From: Clostridiales bacterium UBA6363
Lineage (GTDB): Bacteria; Bacillota; Clostridia; UBA1381
Length of the DNA stretch: 7,943 bases
Reading direction: 5' to 3'
Assembly: GCA_002438865.1 (NCBI GenBank)
Contig: DJRJ01000097.1
Span: 1 to 7,943, forward strand
Both the position numbers and the translations under genes were made by a program. The first letter of the stretch is position 1; each line of letters starts with the position of its first letter. Below the pieces are notes generated by a model. The model did not search any database. It was not told the origin of the DNA and was given only the letters and a program-made list of their open reading frames with translations. Positions 6,078 to 7,943 of the stretch are shown here, piece by piece.

Positions 6078-7190
6078 TCAGTTAATAATTGTAAGCTCTG
6101 TATCTTTATCGAAGAAGTGAAGCTTATTTGCGTCAAATCCAACCTTGATGCTGTCACCGAGCTTTGAATTTGAACGCTGATGAACTCTTGCAGTGAACTG
6201 CGTATCGTTAATCTTAAGATACAGATACGTTTCAGCGCCGAGCATTTCCGTTACTTCCACATATGCGTTACATACAGCATCCGGATATGTAGAAAGGAAT
6301 ACTTCATCATCATGAATATCTTCAGGTCTGATACCCATAATAACTTCCTTGCCGATATAGTCCGAGAAACCGGGCTTTGAAGCCTTGCCCTCGGGTATCT
6401 TAATCTTTTCATCACCGAAGCAAGCATAAACGTCCTCGCCCTCTTTATTAAGGGTTACGTTCATGAAGTTCATCTGCGGTGATCCGATAAATCCTGCAAC
6501 AAAGAGGTTGCACGGACTTGTGTAAAGATTAATCGGCGAGTCAACCTGCTGAATGATACCGTCTTTCATTACAACGATACGAGTACCCATCGTCATAGCT
6601 TCCGTCTGGTCATGAGTTACGTATATGAACGTTGTCTGAAGTCTGTTATGCAGCTTCTTTATTTCTGTTCTCATTGCAACTCTGAGCTTTGCATCCAGGT
6701 TTGAAAGCGGTTCGTCCATAAGGAATACTTTAGGACTGCGGACAATGGCACGACCCATAGCAACACGCTGTCTCTGACCGCCCGACAAAGCCTTTGGCTT
6801 TCTGTCAAGCAGATGCTCGATATCAAGAATCTTAGCAGCCTCATGTACCTGCTTATCAATCTTCTCCTTTGGTACCTTTCTAAGCTTCAGACCGAATGCC
6901 ATGTTATCGTAAACTGACATATGTGGGTACAAAGCGTAGTTCTGGAATACCATCGCAATATCTCTGTCCTTAGGCTCTACATCGTTAACCATCTTGTCAC
7001 CGATCCAAAGCTCACCGGAACTGATATCCTCAAGACCTGCGATCATACGAAGTGTTGTTGACTTACCACATCCTGAAGGTCCAACGAAGATGATGAACTC
7101 TTTATCTTCAATATCCAAGTTGAAGTCCTTTACAGCGTTGAAGCCATTTGGATAAATTTTATAAACATTCTTAAGTTGTAAACTAGCCAT
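6078..7190 (-). CDS. ugpC: Carbohydrate ABC importer ATP-binding protein, UgpC/MsmK/MalK family
   Basis: A 370-residue ATPase subunit of a CUT1-type sugar ABC importer, working as a dimer on the inner face of the membrane. Walker A is GPSGCGKST (37-45), the Q-loop is VFQN (Q83), the ABC signature LSGGQRQ (135-141), Walker B VFLMDEP (155-161) and the H-loop His is 193 in YVTHDQTEAM. The C-terminal 135 residues form the MalK-like TOBE regulatory domain, including GIRPEDIH. Length is typical. AAGGAGG lies 10 bases before the ATG. No permease or solute-binding gene is next to it, and a strong terminator follows. This fits a shared ATPase like streptococcal MsmK that powers several sugar importers, although the sugars cannot be told. 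Codon choice looks more optimised than in neighbours (for example CGT for Arg), suggesting high expression. Confidence 0.95.
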   Translation of the reverse strand: MASLQLKNVYKIYPNGFNAVKDFNLDIEDKEFIIFVGPSGCGKSTTLRMIAGLEDISSGELWIGDKMVNDVEPKDRDIAMVFQNYALYPHMSVYDNMAFGLKLRKVPKEKIDKQVHEAAKILDIEHLLDRKPKALSGGQRQRVAMGRAIVRSPKVFLMDEPLSNLDAKLRVAMRTEIKKLHNRLQTTFIYVTHDQTEAMTMGTRIVVMKDGIIQQVDSPINLYTSPCNLFVAGFIGSPQMNFMNVTLNKEGEDVYACFGDEKIKIPEGKASKPGFSDYIGKEVIMGIRPEDIHDDEVFLSTYPDAVCNAYVEVTEMLGAETYLYLKINDTQFTARVHQRSNSKLGDSIKVGFDANKLHFFDKDTELTIIN

Positions 7191-7244
7191 TTTGATTTTT
7201 CCTCCTTAGATTTTAGCTATAATCATCTGACTCATGATGTTTGT

Positions 7245-7273
7245 ATGATACACCAAATAGCCTGAAGTTGCCA
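7245..7273 (-). promoter_or_regulatory. Possible promoter of ugpC
   Basis: The minus strand carries TGGCAA (7268-7273), a 17-base spacer and TATCAT (7245-7250). The -10 box is good, while the -35 box matches consensus at only three of six positions. Transcription would start near 7238, about 47 bases before the ugpC ATG. Just after this start is an imperfect inverted repeat with arms ATCAT and ATGAT, which might be an operator. Confidence 0.4.
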
Positions 7274-7320
7274 TATTACTATTCAACAAATAAGGCGGAA
7301 AAATATTGTGTAATTTGTAT

Positions 7321-7337
7321 ATGAAAATTTTTTTCAT
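7321..7337. repeat. AT-rich perfect palindrome upstream of ugpC
   Basis: ATGAAAA-TTT-TTTTCAT, a perfect 7-bp inverted repeat with a three-base centre, lies in the gap between yitT and ugpC, about 48 bases upstream of the proposed -35 box. It is not followed by a T-run on the minus strand, so it does not look like the yitT terminator. It could bind a regulator or simply reflect A-tract-rich spacer. Confidence 0.4.
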
Positions 7338-7343
7338 GATTTT

Positions 7344-7362
7344 TTTGTGGAATTTTCACAAA
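7344..7362. repeat. Second inverted repeat upstream of ugpC
   Basis: TTTGTGGAATTTTCACAAA is a 19-bp palindrome with eight of nine position pairs matching, 16 bases downstream of the yitT stop. The TTTGTG...CACAAA form recalls operators of sugar-responsive repressors. It is one base too short in the centre for a CRP consensus (TGTG, eight bases, CACA). No T-run follows on the minus strand. Role uncertain. Confidence 0.4.
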
Positions 7363-7378
7363 CTTTACAGAATCCCAA

Positions 7379-7943
7379 CTAGCTATATTTTGTGAAACCT
7401 TCACCATAAGCCTCCCGAATATCCCCCACAAAACAGATTGCCCGGTCATCCAGCTCATAAATTTTCCGCTTGACATTTACCATTTCCTTTGAACTAAGTG
7501 CACAGAGCAGCATCTGCTTCGGACAGCCCGTATATCCGCCCTGTGCCGGCACACGTGTGACACCACGCCCCAGTTGCCCGGTAATGTATTCAGTAAGTGC
7601 TTTTTCCTCGGTTGATATAATATACATGAGCTTGGCATGGTTTGGTCCTTCCAGCACAAAGTCGGATACCTTCGTTATGACAAACAGGACAATCATCGCA
7701 TAAATTCCATTGCGTAGTCCAAACACGCCAATTCCAAACAGGATAATGATCCCGTCAACGATTGCCATCAGTTTTGGAACCGATACATGCGGGATGCGCC
7801 GGTTAATGATCTGCGCTGTCATATCTGCGCCGCCGGAGGACGCATTTTGCAGGAAGATCAAACCTAGTCCGCCTCCCATAATCACACCGCCACATAGTCC
7901 GTCTACCAGTACATCCCCGGTGAGAAGCGGCAATGGGCGGAGC
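7379..7943 (-). CDS. YitT family membrane protein, C-terminal part
   Basis: The last 188 codons of a gene that continues past the right window edge; full-length members have about 280-300 residues, so roughly the first third is missing. The membrane part shows GGVIMGGGLGLIF with SSGGADMTAQIINRR, a family signature, then hydrophobic segments around SVPKLMAIVDGIIILFGIG and IYAMIVLFVITKVSDFVLEG. The C-terminal 85 residues are the soluble DUF2179 domain (AKLMYIISTEEKALTEYI, GCPKQMLLCALS, DIREAYGEGF). The reading frame is open to the last base, with no start in view. Function is unknown. Codon use differs from the other genes: of nine Arg codons four are CGG and none AGA, and Leu is mostly CTG. 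Confidence 0.9.
   Translation of the reverse strand, partial: LRPLPLLTGDVLVDGLCGGVIMGGGLGLIFLQNASSGGADMTAQIINRRIPHVSVPKLMAIVDGIIILFGIGVFGLRNGIYAMIVLFVITKVSDFVLEGPNHAKLMYIISTEEKALTEYITGQLGRGVTRVPAQGGYTGCPKQMLLCALSSKEMVNVKRKIYELDDRAICFVGDIREAYGEGFTKYS

Noticed and set aside
5380..6120. 246-codon plus-strand open frame opposite radC and the NusG-domain-II gene
   Set aside because: It is antisense to two well-supported genes, spans their intergenic gap and a terminator, and its translation has no recognisable domain; it is a shadow frame.
7344..7362. CRP-type binding site
   Set aside because: The centre is seven bases instead of eight between TGTG and CACA, and the rest of the window suggests Clostridia, where this E. 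coli-type site is not a default expectation.

Overview
The window reads as ordinary chromosome of a low-to-moderate GC member of the Clostridia (Bacillota), possibly a gut species. This rests on the protein families, strong AGGAGG-type ribosome binding sites and heavy use of AGA (Arg) and ATA (Ile) codons; the genus cannot be fixed from the sequence. All nine genes lie on the minus strand, so transcription runs from high to low coordinates. Both end genes are cut by the window edges. No phage, insertion sequence, CRISPR array, rRNA or tRNA was seen.

In transcription order: (1) A YitT-family membrane protein (7379-7943) lacks its N-terminus in the window and has clearly different codon usage. 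(2) A 188-base AT-rich gap holds two palindromes and a possible promoter. (3) A stand-alone sugar-importer ATPase of the UgpC/MsmK family (6078-7190) ends at a strong terminator (6028-6063). (4) A small membrane-anchored NusG-domain-II protein (5667-6020) is followed 17 bases later by radC (4921-5649). (5) The aspartate-pathway operon hom-thrB-lysC (1440-4830) starts from a good sigma-A-type promoter (4868-4896) and ends at a terminator (1402-1429). (6) rlmB, a small ACT-domain protein and a UPF0210/PFL-family protein (1-1382) are tightly spaced.

The metabolic core makes homoserine and O-phosphohomoserine. LysC phosphorylates aspartate, Hom reduces aspartate semialdehyde to homoserine, and ThrB phosphorylates homoserine for threonine synthesis. 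The connecting enzymes Asd and ThrC are not in the window. RlmB modifies 23S rRNA. The ACT/UPF0210 pair is conserved but of unknown function.

I found no convincing undescribed system. The best leads are regulatory. lysC contains an internal Shine-Dalgarno plus in-frame GTG just ahead of its ACT domains, so it probably makes two subunits. In two places a terminator sits directly against the start of the next co-oriented gene, leaving no room for a promoter. A very GC-rich hairpin abuts the lysC ribosome binding site. The yitT gene looks compositionally foreign.
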